The position numbers and the translations under genes are program-made. A stretch of DNA of 17,364 nt. Source: Acholeplasmataceae bacterium. GTDB taxonomy: Bacteria; Bacillota_I; Bacilli_A; Acholeplasmatales; Acholeplasmataceae. The stretch is from NCBI GenBank assembly GCA_016934175.1, contig JAFGTI010000046.1:1-17364 (forward strand), in the 5' to 3' direction. The notes beneath the pieces are model-generated. The model did no database searches, was not told the DNA's origin, and saw nothing but the letters and a program-made list of their open reading frames with translations. Shown here one piece after another: positions 1 to 7,383 of this stretch (the stretch's first letter is position 1; every line of letters begins with the position of its first letter).

Positions 1-761
1 GGTGTATTTTTTGGTGGAGTTGATGCGTGACCGCCTTGTGAGATAGCTGTGATTTTTAGATTCATAAATCCTTTTTCTGCAATACCAATTACGGCAACTT
101 TATTCTTAACTCCAGGGAACATATTACTCACAATTGCTCCACCCTCATCAAGGACCATATAAGGTTTTATACTATTATCCTTGAAGTATTTTACGATTGC
201 TGGTGCTGAAGGTCCATATATCTCTTCATCGCCCGAGAAAGCCAAATAAAGGTCATTCTTAAATTGCTTTCCATTACTTAGAGCGAACTCAACAGATTCC
301 ATGACGGCATTTAAACTACTCTTCGTATCTAAGGCTCCACGTCCATAAACAGTCTGTTCATTAATTCGACCACTAAACGGGTCTTCTTGCCATCCATCTG
401 TCGTAGGAACCACATCATAATGCGACATAAAGACAACAGGGTTTTCATTTGATTTACCTTTAATATGGAAAAGTACTCCAGCCTGATGTTCGCTATATTC
501 AGCATGTTCAGTTATCAAGGGATAACGTTCTTTTAAAAACAATCTAAATGCTTTAAATTCATCTTGATTAACAAAGGATGAATCAAGATTTGACACTGTC
601 TTAAATTGAATCATTTTTGATAAAGATTCTACAACTCTTTTCTCATCAATTTCATGTCTTTTGCGCATCTCAGGAGTAACAATAGGTTTATATTTAACAG
701 TTCTTATAATGATGATAATGATGATCACACATGGAATAATGAGGAGTGCATACCATTCCAT
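1..761 (-). CDS. M20-family metallopeptidase with N-terminal membrane anchor (3' end outside window)
   Basis: This is a zinc-dependent M20 peptidase or amidohydrolase (carboxypeptidase S / PM20D1-like branch). I translated it by hand; about 253 residues are visible. One N-terminal membrane segment (about residues 5-19) contains a run of seven isoleucines, followed by basic residues that suggest the catalytic domain is on the cytoplasmic side. M20 metal-site motifs appear in order: SHYDVVP (H114, D116), GRGALDTK (D145), GDEE (E179 catalytic base, E180) and VLDEGG (D205). GGHAS (H245) marks the start of the dimerisation (lid) domain. The C-terminal part and last metal ligand lie beyond base 1. 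The ATG at 761-759 overlaps the upstream TAA by one base (TAATG), so translation is probably coupled. The family cleaves dipeptides or N-acyl amino acids; the exact substrate cannot be read. The two upstream membrane proteins suggest a linked import or processing role, which is inference. Confidence 0.88.
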   Translation of the reverse strand, partial: MEWYALLIIPCVIIIIIIIRTVKYKPIVTPEMRKRHEIDEKRVVESLSKMIQFKTVSNLDSSFVNQDEFKAFRLFLKERYPLITEHAEYSEHQAGVLFHIKGKSNENPVVFMSHYDVVPTTDGWQEDPFSGRINEQTVYGRGALDTKSSLNAVMESVEFALSNGKQFKNDLYLAFSGDEEIYGPSAPAIVKYFKDNSIKPYMVLDEGGAIVSNMFPGVKNKVAVIGIAEKGFMNLKITAISQGGHASTPPKNT

Positions 762-1420
762 TATTCAATCATTCCTTTCTTATAAAGAATTCTTGCTACC
801 ACTAAAGAAATAACAACGCCGACTGGTACCATAATACCAACAAGTCCACCACTTCGAGGTACACTTAAGAAGAAGATAACCATAAAGATTACAGGAGTAA
901 CTGCAACTTGCCATCTTTTCATAATATAAACAATTCCAAGCGCTCCAAATAAAGCTGGAATGATATTGTCAAATGCTGGTTTCAAAGATTCTGATTCTAA
1001 AATAGGAGTTAATGGAATAATCAATAAGGCACCGATAATAATAATTACAGTTGTGATAATACTTGAAGAAGCTACTGCTATTGTAGAAATAACATCACCT
1101 TTTTCTGTACCTTTTTCAATGTTTAGGGCATCTTGAGCATTTAAAGCAGCAGGAACTTTCATGTTTGTTAGATTGCCGGTAACAAATGCAAGATAACTAC
1201 TACCTGTCCCTAACATTGGAGTAAATGTAAAAACTTCAATCGTTGTGACTGGCCAAAAAATAACGGCAGTAGCAATAAATCCAGGTAAAAAGTTTGCAAA
1301 AGTTGGCCAAAAACCAGTGATTATACTAATACTTAAAGGGACAGCAATAAATAATGATAAAGCGCCAAGCATCCAAATTCTACCTTCACTATGAAGTTGA
1401 TCTTGATAAGTCTTATTCAT
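761..1420 (-). CDS. Polytopic membrane protein, partner of the adjacent DUF5058-like protein
   Basis: A 219-residue protein with about five or six hydrophobic helices and no recognisable enzymatic motif. A hydrophilic loop (about residues 84-110) carries PAALN (90-94) and GDV (108-110), preceded by LGT (70-72). The same three motifs occur in the same order in the upstream membrane protein, so the two look like paralogous halves of one membrane complex. The ATG lies two bases after the previous stop, with a G-rich ribosome site in the end of that gene, and its own stop overlaps the peptidase start. Tight spacing on both sides supports a three-gene operon. It may be a transporter or channel subunit, but function is not established from the sequence. 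Confidence 0.75.
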   Translation of the reverse strand: MNKTYQDQLHSEGRIWMLGALSLFIAVPLSISIITGFWPTFANFLPGFIATAVIFWPVTTIEVFTFTPMLGTGSSYLAFVTGNLTNMKVPAALNAQDALNIEKGTEKGDVISTIAVASSSIITTVIIIIGALLIIPLTPILESESLKPAFDNIIPALFGALGIVYIMKRWQVAVTPVIFMVIFFLSVPRSGGLVGIMVPVGVVISLVVARILYKKGMIE

Positions 1421-1421
1421 A

Positions 1422-2156
1422 TTATCTTACCCCCAAACTTGCAAATAGAATAGCTAAAGCCATTGCGCTTATCATCGATAGCGGAAGTGCATAATTTTTT
1501 AGCCAGTCCCATTTGAATTTTTTCATTAGAAGTCCGAAAATAGTAATCAATACTGCTGATGTCACTAATACTAATATTGCTAAAATGGAAATATAAGGTG
1601 TCTCACCTTCGGGAGTTTTTGGTGCGAGCACATAGCCGATAAACGCAGAAATCATACCTATAAATAGAGCATCCATCATTACAGCGTTCCAAGTTGAATC
1701 CTTTTTCTTTATATTTTCCATACGCTTGCTAAATTTTTTAAAAAAGAATGGAATGATTAATAAAGGTGGTATACATCCAAATGTCATAACCCATAATGCA
1801 GTGATTATCATTTCAGATGTTAATACATCTCCTATTTCCATACCAAATACACCGGTGATGACATTGATTGCAGCTGGTAACTCATATGTTACAGCGCCTA
1901 AAGTACCTAATCGCATACCAGCTATCATGGGTCCAAACACTTTACTAAGTGCAACTAAACCAATGAGTATAGCAAATGAAGGAGCGAGACTAAAAATCAT
2001 TGAAGAAGTAATCGTTTTATTAATCTCCTTTTTTGAAAAACCTAATTCTTTAGCTTTTTTCCTTGATTTAAGCAAAAAAACAGTGGATTGTAAGAGAACA
2101 TAGGCAAAAACAATGCCTATAATCAGATAAAGCCACCATGAATTTAAAAATGCCAT
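1422..2156 (-). CDS. DUF5058-like polytopic membrane protein
   Basis: About 244 residues with roughly six membrane helices: an N-terminal helix, a basic loop (around residues 31-47), then five more. It resembles the uncharacterised DUF5058 family by recollection of its N-terminus and layout; no search was run. The middle carries LGT (83-85), LPAAIN (94-98 region) and GDV (109-111), mirrored in the downstream gene. I place the start at the ATG 2156-2154 rather than the in-frame GTG at 2165-2163, because that GTG is part of the AGAGGTG ribosome site, which sits six bases before the ATG. It is the first gene of a minus-strand operon with the second membrane protein and an M20 peptidase. A solute transporter for peptides or amino acids is a reasonable guess only. 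Confidence 0.75.
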   Translation of the reverse strand: MAFLNSWWLYLIIGIVFAYVLLQSTVFLLKSRKKAKELGFSKKEINKTITSSMIFSLAPSFAILIGLVALSKVFGPMIAGMRLGTLGAVTYELPAAINVITGVFGMEIGDVLTSEMIITALWVMTFGCIPPLLIIPFFFKKFSKRMENIKKKDSTWNAVMMDALFIGMISAFIGYVLAPKTPEGETPYISILAILVLVTSAVLITIFGLLMKKFKWDWLKNYALPLSMISAMALAILFASLGVR

Positions 2157-2187
2157 GAAATGCACCTCTTTTTCGTTAGTTTATCTT

Positions 2188-2217
2188 ATTATATAATGAA
2201 AATTAAGTAATTTTGAA
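2188..2217 (-). promoter_or_regulatory. Promoter of the DUF5058-like/M20 operon
   Basis: On the minus strand a perfect TATAAT (2193-2188) lies 18 bp from TTCAAA (2217-2212, 4 of 6 matches to TTGACA). The -10 box is about 30 bases before the chosen ATG. The -35 is weak. Confidence 0.55.
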
Positions 2218-2225
2218 AAAAGAAT

Positions 2226-2249
2226 AAAAGAAAAAGGCGCGAGCGCCTT
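2226..2249 (-). terminator. Rho-independent terminator of the PPi-type PFK gene
   Basis: The arms aaggcgc (2234-2240) and gcgcctt (2243-2249) form a GC-rich hairpin with a short CGAG-type loop. Read on the minus strand it is followed by a T-rich tract with one C (TTTTTCTTTT). It lies immediately after the TAA of the PFK gene and separates it from the next minus-strand operon. Confidence 0.85.
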
Positions 2250-2251
2250 AA

Positions 2252-3496
2252 TTATTTTTTAATTACTCTTATTTTTTTAAGTCTAGCAAAATGTGGAAGT
2301 CCATCAACTAGTTTAGCTTTGCTTTCTCCTTGGATAAGTGGGAATGCATAATCTAGATAATCTTGAGTCATACCTTTTCCATCAGGTAATATCCATTCTA
2401 ATGGAACGGTTTGTTCAGCATTAGCTGCTAATTTTAATGGGAGAAGTACATATTTAATCTTATAAGGAAAACTTGAAATACGTTTAAATCCAACCATTTT
2501 ATCAGTTGTTCCACGGACAGCAGCTTGAACAGCCTTTTTACCTGAATTATAAGCTTCTTCAACATCAATTTTTGATGCTAAGTGTGCTGATGAACGTTGT
2601 AATAAACTAAATTCAATAGCTCTAACTTTTACTTTAGTTCTCTTACCCACTTCTTCAGCGAGTACTTGTGCGGTCCCACCTAATTGTGCGTGACCAAATG
2701 CATCTTTTTTAAGATCTGCAAATAGTTCAGGGACATATTTGCCGTCTTTGGTTTTCACACCTTCACTCACAGCAACGATACATTTACCTTTTTCAGCAAG
2801 TACACGTTGTACGTGAACAAAAAAATCATCGAAATCGAAAGGAATTTCAGGAAGATAAATTAAATCAGGTCCTTGACCTTTTGATTGAGCCAATGAAGCT
2901 GCTGCAGTTAACCAACCTGCATTTCTACCCATAATTTCAACGATGGTAACTTGTGGCGCATCATAAACTGTTGCATCATGATAAAGTTCCATCAGTGTAG
3001 TTGCAACATATTTTGCTGCACTTGCATATCCTGGAGAATGATCGGTTCCGTTTAAATCATTATCAATTGTCTTAGGCACTCCGATAACATTACAATCATA
3101 TTCTGATTTTTTAAAGAATTTACTTATTTTATTACAAGTATCCATTGAATCATTTCCGCCATTATAGAAGAAATATCGAATGTTGTATTTTTTAAACACC
3201 TCAAGTAGTCTTTGATATTCACTATCATCTACCTTGATATTCTTTAATTTATAACGAACACTACCAATTGCCGATGAAGGAGTATTTTTAAGCAGAAGTA
3301 GTTCTTCTGGACTTTCTTGCTTAATATCATAGAAATCTTCATGAAGAATTCCTTTAATGCCATGTACTGCTCCGTATACTTCAGTAATATTTTCTTGCTT
3401 AAGTGCTTCGATAAAGACACCTGCTGCACTTGCATTAATGACGCTAGTTGGTCCACCAGATTGTCCTAAAAGTGCTGCTCCTACTAAATTTTTCAT
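2252..3496 (-). CDS. pfp: Diphosphate (PPi)-type 6-phosphofructokinase
   Basis: This enzyme phosphorylates fructose-6-phosphate to fructose-1,6-bisphosphate in the cytosol, probably with PPi as phosphoryl donor, which makes the glycolytic step reversible. The 414 residues fit the long clostridial/spirochaete PFK clade and exceed the roughly 320 of bacterial ATP-PFK. Visible motifs are GQSGGPTSVIN (11-21), GGNDSMDT (113-120), PKTIDND (141-147, catalytic Asp145) and EIMGRNAGW (187-195). Two positions indicate PPi use: Asp116 replaces the Gly that contacts ATP, and Lys142 replaces the Gly of PGTIDND. Asn115 stands where ATP-PFKs have a Mg-binding Asp; I recall GGND as typical of this clade. The ATG follows GGTGATTAT. 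It diverges from pfkA across 191 bp and ends at a strong terminator, so it is probably monocistronic. Donor choice rests on motifs and needs an assay. Confidence 0.92.
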   Translation of the reverse strand: MKNLVGAALLGQSGGPTSVINASAAGVFIEALKQENITEVYGAVHGIKGILHEDFYDIKQESPEELLLLKNTPSSAIGSVRYKLKNIKVDDSEYQRLLEVFKKYNIRYFFYNGGNDSMDTCNKISKFFKKSEYDCNVIGVPKTIDNDLNGTDHSPGYASAAKYVATTLMELYHDATVYDAPQVTIVEIMGRNAGWLTAAASLAQSKGQGPDLIYLPEIPFDFDDFFVHVQRVLAEKGKCIVAVSEGVKTKDGKYVPELFADLKKDAFGHAQLGGTAQVLAEEVGKRTKVKVRAIEFSLLQRSSAHLASKIDVEEAYNSGKKAVQAAVRGTTDKMVGFKRISSFPYKIKYVLLPLKLAANAEQTVPLEWILPDGKGMTQDYLDYAFPLIQGESKAKLVDGLPHFARLKKIRVIKK

Positions 3497-3517
3497 ATAA
3501 TCACCATTCTTTTTGTT

Positions 3518-3543
3518 TTATTTTACCATTTGTTATTTTACCA
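3518..3543 (-). promoter_or_regulatory. Tandem extended -10 elements upstream of the PPi-type PFK gene
   Basis: The minus strand shows the 11-mer TGGTAAAATAA twice (3543-3533 and 3528-3518), exactly 15 bp apart. Each contains an extended -10 of the TGnTAnAAT type. No good -35 is present; the best is TTGAAT, 15 bp from the distal copy. Either copy could be the start site, or the repeat could be a binding site. Confidence 0.4.
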
Positions 3544-3575
3544 CAAATTCGGTTTATTCAAATCAGAAATAACGA

Positions 3576-3590
3576 TAAAATCGTTTTCAT
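3576..3590 (-). promoter_or_regulatory. cre-like (CcpA) box between the divergent PFK genes
   Basis: The minus strand reads ATGAAAACGATTTTA, matching the catabolite-response consensus WTGNAANCGNWNNCW at every position except one (T for the penultimate C). It overlaps a perfect inverted repeat, AACGAT-AAA-ATCGTT (3571-3585). It sits about 57-70 bp upstream of the pfkA -10 centre and about 45 bp upstream of the PPi-PFK -10 element, a placement more usual for activation than for repression. No ccpA gene is in the window. Confidence 0.4.
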
Positions 3591-3623
3591 TCGGTAGAAA
3601 ATGTAATCATGGCGAGTGTATTT

Positions 3624-3636
3624 CATACATAGTATG
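3624..3636. promoter_or_regulatory. Palindrome in the pfkA promoter spacer (possible operator)
   Basis: CATAC-ATA-GTATG is a perfect 5-bp inverted repeat with a 3-bp centre, directly before the extended -10 of pfkA, so a protein bound here would block RNA polymerase. With arms this short in AT-rich DNA, chance cannot be excluded. Confidence 0.3.
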
Positions 3637-3645
3637 TGTTATAAT
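3637..3645 (+). promoter_or_regulatory. Extended -10 promoter of pfkA-ppdK
   Basis: TGTTATAAT is a perfect TATAAT (3640-3645) with an upstream TG (3637-3638). The -35 region (TGTATT around 3617) is poor, as expected for an extended -10 promoter. The pfkA ATG is 42 bp downstream of the -10, with AAGGAG at 3671-3676. Confidence 0.65.
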
Positions 3646-3687
3646 ATATGAGGAAGTACGTTTTTTATGTAAGGAGCGTTAAATAAT

Positions 3688-4638
3688 ATGAAAATAGGTG
3701 TATTGACTTCAGGTGGAGACGCGCCCGGAATGAACGCTGCAATTCGCGCAGTTGTACGTGCTGGGATTTTATATGGCCATAAAATATATGGTATTAAAGA
3801 TGGTTATGCGGGGCTTATCAATGACGATATGATTTTGTTGACCTCACATAGTGTTTCAGGTATGCTATCAAAAGGTGGCACTTTTTTAGGTACTTCAAGA
3901 TCATCAGAATTTTTTGAAGAAGCTAGCAGAATAGTTGCAGCAGAAAATCTAAAAAAAAGAGGCATTGAAGCTTTGGTTGCCATCGGTGGAGATGGTACTT
4001 ATCGTGGAGCAATGGAGATTGCAAAATTAGGTGTTAAAACCATTGGATTGCCTGGCACAATAGATAATGATATTGCAGGTACTGATTTTACGATTGGATT
4101 TCATACAGCTGTTGAGACGATTGTTGATGCAATCGATAAATTAAGAGATACTTCTAATTCTCATCAACGATGCAGTATTGTTGAAACCATGGGTAGAAAA
4201 TGTGGAGATTTAGCATTGTTTGCTGGTATATGTGGAGGAGCTGAATTTATAATCACTCCTGAAAATCCAATGGAAAAAGAATTGATGTTCAAAAGACTTA
4301 AAGAACATAAAGAACAAGGTAGAAGACATGCTATTGTTGTAATCACAGAAAAGATAACTGATCCTTTTGCTCTTGCTCAAGAGATTACTGAAAAAGCAGG
4401 ATTTGCTTCAAGAGCAACTGTCTTGGGTTATATTCAGCGCGGAGGTTCTCCATGTCCTGAAGATCGTATTTTAGGATCTAGAATGGGTACTTATGCAGTT
4501 GAACTACTTAATGATGGTATATATGGCGTATGTGTAGGTGTAAGAGATTCAAGAATGGTTTATTTACCATTCGCTAATGTTGTAGGTCAAAGCAGACCTA
4601 AAAATGAGATGTATAAATTGGTTAAAAAAGTTTCATAA
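3688..4638 (+). CDS. pfkA: ATP-dependent 6-phosphofructokinase
   Basis: It catalyses the ATP-driven conversion of fructose-6-phosphate to fructose-1,6-bisphosphate in glycolysis; the active form is a cytosolic homotetramer in this family. The 316 residues are close to the 319-320 of the Bacillus and E. coli enzymes. It has the nucleotide loop TSGGDAPGMNAAIRA near the N-terminus, GGDGT (100-104) with the ATP-permitting Gly103, PGTIDND (122-128) with catalytic Asp126, the substrate-site METMGR-like stretch VETMGRKCGD, and the C-terminal YIQRGGSPCPEDR. Gly103 and Gly123 contrast with Asp and Lys in the divergent paralogue, so the two enzymes very probably use different donors. The ATG follows AAGGAG by 11 bases. 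A 45-bp gap without a terminator leads into ppdK, implying co-transcription. Confidence 0.96.
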   Translation: MKIGVLTSGGDAPGMNAAIRAVVRAGILYGHKIYGIKDGYAGLINDDMILLTSHSVSGMLSKGGTFLGTSRSSEFFEEASRIVAAENLKKRGIEALVAIGGDGTYRGAMEIAKLGVKTIGLPGTIDNDIAGTDFTIGFHTAVETIVDAIDKLRDTSNSHQRCSIVETMGRKCGDLALFAGICGGAEFIITPENPMEKELMFKRLKEHKEQGRRHAIVVITEKITDPFALAQEITEKAGFASRATVLGYIQRGGSPCPEDRILGSRMGTYAVELLNDGIYGVCVGVRDSRMVYLPFANVVGQSRPKNEMYKLVKKVS

Positions 4639-4683
4639 TGAAATTTTGATAAATAAATTTTGTAAAAAGAAAGGAAATTACAA

Positions 4684-7311
4684 ATGGCTAAATATGTTTA
4701 TTTGTTTAAAGAAGGAAACGCTACAATGAAAAACCTTCTTGGTGGTAAAGGTGCGAACTTAGCTGAAATGACTTCGCTAGGCATGCCAGTACCACAAGGG
4801 TTTACCGTTACAACAGAAGCTTGTAATGATTATTATGCGAAAAAGAAGGTTGTATCTCAAGAAATCGTTGATCAAATTCACGATGCTTTGGCAGCAACAG
4901 AAAAAATCGCAGGAAAGAAATTTGGAGATCCTAAAAATCCATTTTTAGTATCTGTACGTTCTGGCGCTAGAGCATCAATGCCAGGTATGATGGATACAAT
5001 TCTTAACTTAGGTTTAAATGATGTCTCTGTTAAAGGCTTAGCTGCATTAACAGACAATCCTCGTTTTGCTTATGATTCATATCGTAGATTCATTCAAATG
5101 TTTGCTGATGTTGTTATGGATATTGAAAAAGCAAATTTTGAACATCTTTTAGAAGAAATGAAAAAAGCAAGAGGTGTTGAGCTTGATACTGAACTTAATG
5201 CTAATGATTTAATTGAATTAGTTGGACAGTTCTTGGTTAAATACGAAGAACTTAAGGGTGAAGCATTCCCTCAAGATCCAAAAGTACAATTAATTGAAGC
5301 TGTAACTGCTGTATTTAGATCATGGGATAACCCACGTGCAAATACATATCGCAGAATGAATCATATTCCTTATGAATGGGGAACAGCAGTCAGTGTCCAA
5401 AGCATGGTTTTTGGTAACATGGGTGAAGATTCTGGTACAGGTGTTGCCTTTACACGTAATCCATCTGATGGAACTAAAGAACTTTATGGAGAATATTTAT
5501 TTAACGCACAAGGTGAAGATGTTGTTGCGGGTATTCGTACTCCAAAACCAATTTCTGAACTTGAATCAGATAATCCAAAACTCTATAATGAATTTAATGA
5601 AATTGCAAGAAAATTAGAAGCTCATTATCGTGATATGCAAGATATGGAATTTACGATTGAACGTGGCAAGTTATATATGCTTCAAACACGTAATGGTAAA
5701 CGTACAGCGCAAGCAGCTTTAAAGATTGCTATTGATCTTGTTGAAGAAGGCGTATTGACTGAACAAGAAGCAGTTCTAAAAGTTGAACCTGCACAATTAG
5801 ATTCATTACTTCATCCACAATTCAATCCTGCAGCTTTAAAAGAAGCTAAAGTGATTGCTACTGGATTAAATGCATCACCTGGTGCAGCTACTGGACGTGT
5901 AGTATTTACTGCAGACAGAGCAAGAGAAATGAAAGCTCTTGATGGTCTTCCTGTTGTTCTTGTTCGTCAAGAAACATCTCCAGAAGATATTGAAGGTATG
6001 ATTGTTTCATCAGGTATTTTAACATCACGTGGTGGTATGACATCGCATGCTGCAGTTGTTGCTCGTGGTATGGGTAGATGCTGTGTAGCTGGTGTTGGAG
6101 CTGTTCACGTTGATGAAAAGAATAAAGAATTTGAAGTCAATGGAGAAATCTATAAAGAAGGCGACTGGATTTCTTTAGACGGTTCTACTGGTAAAGTTTA
6201 CGGCCAAAAAGTTGAAACTCAAGATGCTACAGTATCAGGAGATTTCGGTAAACTTATGGCTTGGGCTGATAAATTTAGAGCACTAGATGTTCGTGCAAAC
6301 GCTGATAATCCAAGAGATGCTAAAGTAGCTTATAACTATGGTGCTCAAGGTATTGGATTATGCCGTACTGAACATATGTTCTTTGAAGCTGATAGAATTT
6401 CTGCAGTAAGAGAAATGATTGTAGCTAAGAATGTTGAAGAAAGAACGAAAGCATTAGCTAAATTACTTCCAATGCAAAGAGAAGACTTTATTGGATTATA
6501 TAAAGAAATGAAAGGTTATGCTGTAACTATTCGTTACTTAGACCCACCACTACATGAATTTGTTCCAACCGAAAAAGATGATATCGTAGCACTTGCTAAA
6601 GATATGGGTTTAACTTATGAAGTTTTACAAAAGACTATTGATGAACTTCATGAAACAAATCCAATGCTTGGACACCGTGGTGTTCGTTTAAGTGTTACTT
6701 ATCCAGAAATTGCAAAAATGCAAACTCAAGCTGTTATTGAAGCTGCAATTGCAGTGAATAAAGAAGGAATGAGTGTTGTTCCAGAAATCATGATCCCACT
6801 TGTTGGAGAATTGAAAGAACTTCAGTATGTAAAAGCAGTGGTTGTTGAAACAGCTGATCGTATCATTAAAGAAGCTGGCGTTGACCTTAAATACTATGTT
6901 GGAACAATGATTGAAATTCCAAGAGCTGCATTAATGGCTGATGAAATTGCTAAAGATGCTGAATTCTTCAGTTTTGGAACGAATGATTTAACACAAATGA
7001 CATTTGGTTTTTCAAGAGATGATGCTGGTAAATTCTTAGCTGATTATTATACTAAGAAGATTTTTGCGAGTGATCCATTTGCACATATCGATCAACTTGG
7101 TGTTGGTAAGTTGATGAAGATGGCAGTTGAACTTGGTAGACAAACAAGACCAGATATTAAACTTGGAATATGTGGAGAACATGGTGGAGATCCAATCTCT
7201 GTTGAGTTCTGTCATAATATTGGTTTATCTTATGTTTCATGTTCACCATTCAGAGTCCCTATTGCGAGACTTGCTGCTGCACATGCAAATATTAAAAATC
7301 CAAGAAAATAA
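4684..7311 (+). CDS. ppdK: Pyruvate, phosphate dikinase
   Basis: PPDK interconverts PEP + AMP + PPi and pyruvate + ATP + Pi. In fermenters it works toward pyruvate and gains an extra ATP equivalent at the expense of PPi. The 875 residues match the Clostridium symbiosum enzyme (about 874). Domains in order: an ATP-grasp domain (about 1-340, with LLGGKGANLAEM near the start and SVRSGARASMPGMMDT around residue 95), the swivelling phosphohistidine domain with GGMTSHAAV (His455, regulatory-type Thr453), and a TIM barrel for PEP/pyruvate (from about 530) with LGHRGVRL, FGTNDLTQMTFGFSRDD and CGEHGGDP (Cys830). The start follows AAGGAAA. It lies behind pfkA, where many Bacillota carry pyk. The adjacent PPi-type PFK fits a PPi-based glycolysis. 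A U-tailed hairpin ends the unit. Confidence 0.97.
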   Translation: MAKYVYLFKEGNATMKNLLGGKGANLAEMTSLGMPVPQGFTVTTEACNDYYAKKKVVSQEIVDQIHDALAATEKIAGKKFGDPKNPFLVSVRSGARASMPGMMDTILNLGLNDVSVKGLAALTDNPRFAYDSYRRFIQMFADVVMDIEKANFEHLLEEMKKARGVELDTELNANDLIELVGQFLVKYEELKGEAFPQDPKVQLIEAVTAVFRSWDNPRANTYRRMNHIPYEWGTAVSVQSMVFGNMGEDSGTGVAFTRNPSDGTKELYGEYLFNAQGEDVVAGIRTPKPISELESDNPKLYNEFNEIARKLEAHYRDMQDMEFTIERGKLYMLQTRNGKRTAQAALKIAIDLVEEGVLTEQEAVLKVEPAQLDSLLHPQFNPAALKEAKVIATGLNASPGAATGRVVFTADRAREMKALDGLPVVLVRQETSPEDIEGMIVSSGILTSRGGMTSHAAVVARGMGRCCVAGVGAVHVDEKNKEFEVNGEIYKEGDWISLDGSTGKVYGQKVETQDATVSGDFGKLMAWADKFRALDVRANADNPRDAKVAYNYGAQGIGLCRTEHMFFEADRISAVREMIVAKNVEERTKALAKLLPMQREDFIGLYKEMKGYAVTIRYLDPPLHEFVPTEKDDIVALAKDMGLTYEVLQKTIDELHETNPMLGHRGVRLSVTYPEIAKMQTQAVIEAAIAVNKEGMSVVPEIMIPLVGELKELQYVKAVVVETADRIIKEAGVDLKYYVGTMIEIPRAALMADEIAKDAEFFSFGTNDLTQMTFGFSRDDAGKFLADYYTKKIFASDPFAHIDQLGVGKLMKMAVELGRQTRPDIKLGICGEHGGDPISVEFCHNIGLSYVSCSPFRVPIARLAAAHANIKNPRK

Positions 7312-7321
7312 AAGTTAATCT

Positions 7322-7356
7322 AAAAACATATGAGCAATTTGCGCATATGTTTTTTT
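7322..7356 (+). terminator. Terminator after ppdK
   Basis: acatatgagc (7326-7335) pairs with gcgcatatgt (7341-7350) with one A-G mismatch around an aattt loop. The stem extends into flanking A and T runs and is followed by T7351-7356. It begins ten bases after the ppdK stop. Confidence 0.8.
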
Positions 7357-7383
7357 ATTATAGATAGAAGAAAGGAAAATAAC

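Noticed and set aside
705..728. Simple repeat of ATGATGATAATGATGATG type
   Set aside because: It encodes the isoleucine run of the M20 membrane anchor on the minus strand, so coding explains it.
1726..2103. Open frame of 125 codons on the plus strand
   Set aside because: It is antisense to the DUF5058-like gene, has no ribosome site or family features, and the opposite frame is clearly a membrane protein.
2157..2165. GTG start three codons upstream for the DUF5058-like protein
   Set aside because: The GTG is within the AGAGGTG ribosome site that serves the ATG at 2156-2154.
3497..3687. Riboswitch or small RNA in the PFK divergent region
   Set aside because: Leaders on both sides are short and hold no stable multi-stem structure; promoter elements and short palindromes account for the space.
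5372..5617. Open frame of 81 codons inside ppdK in another frame
   Set aside because: The ppdK frame is conserved throughout this stretch; the alternative has low-complexity composition and no ribosome site.
7330..7383. Longer N-terminus for the small membrane protein
   Set aside because: The ATG at 7330 is inside the ppdK terminator stem and has no ribosome site; the ATG at 7384 has a good one.
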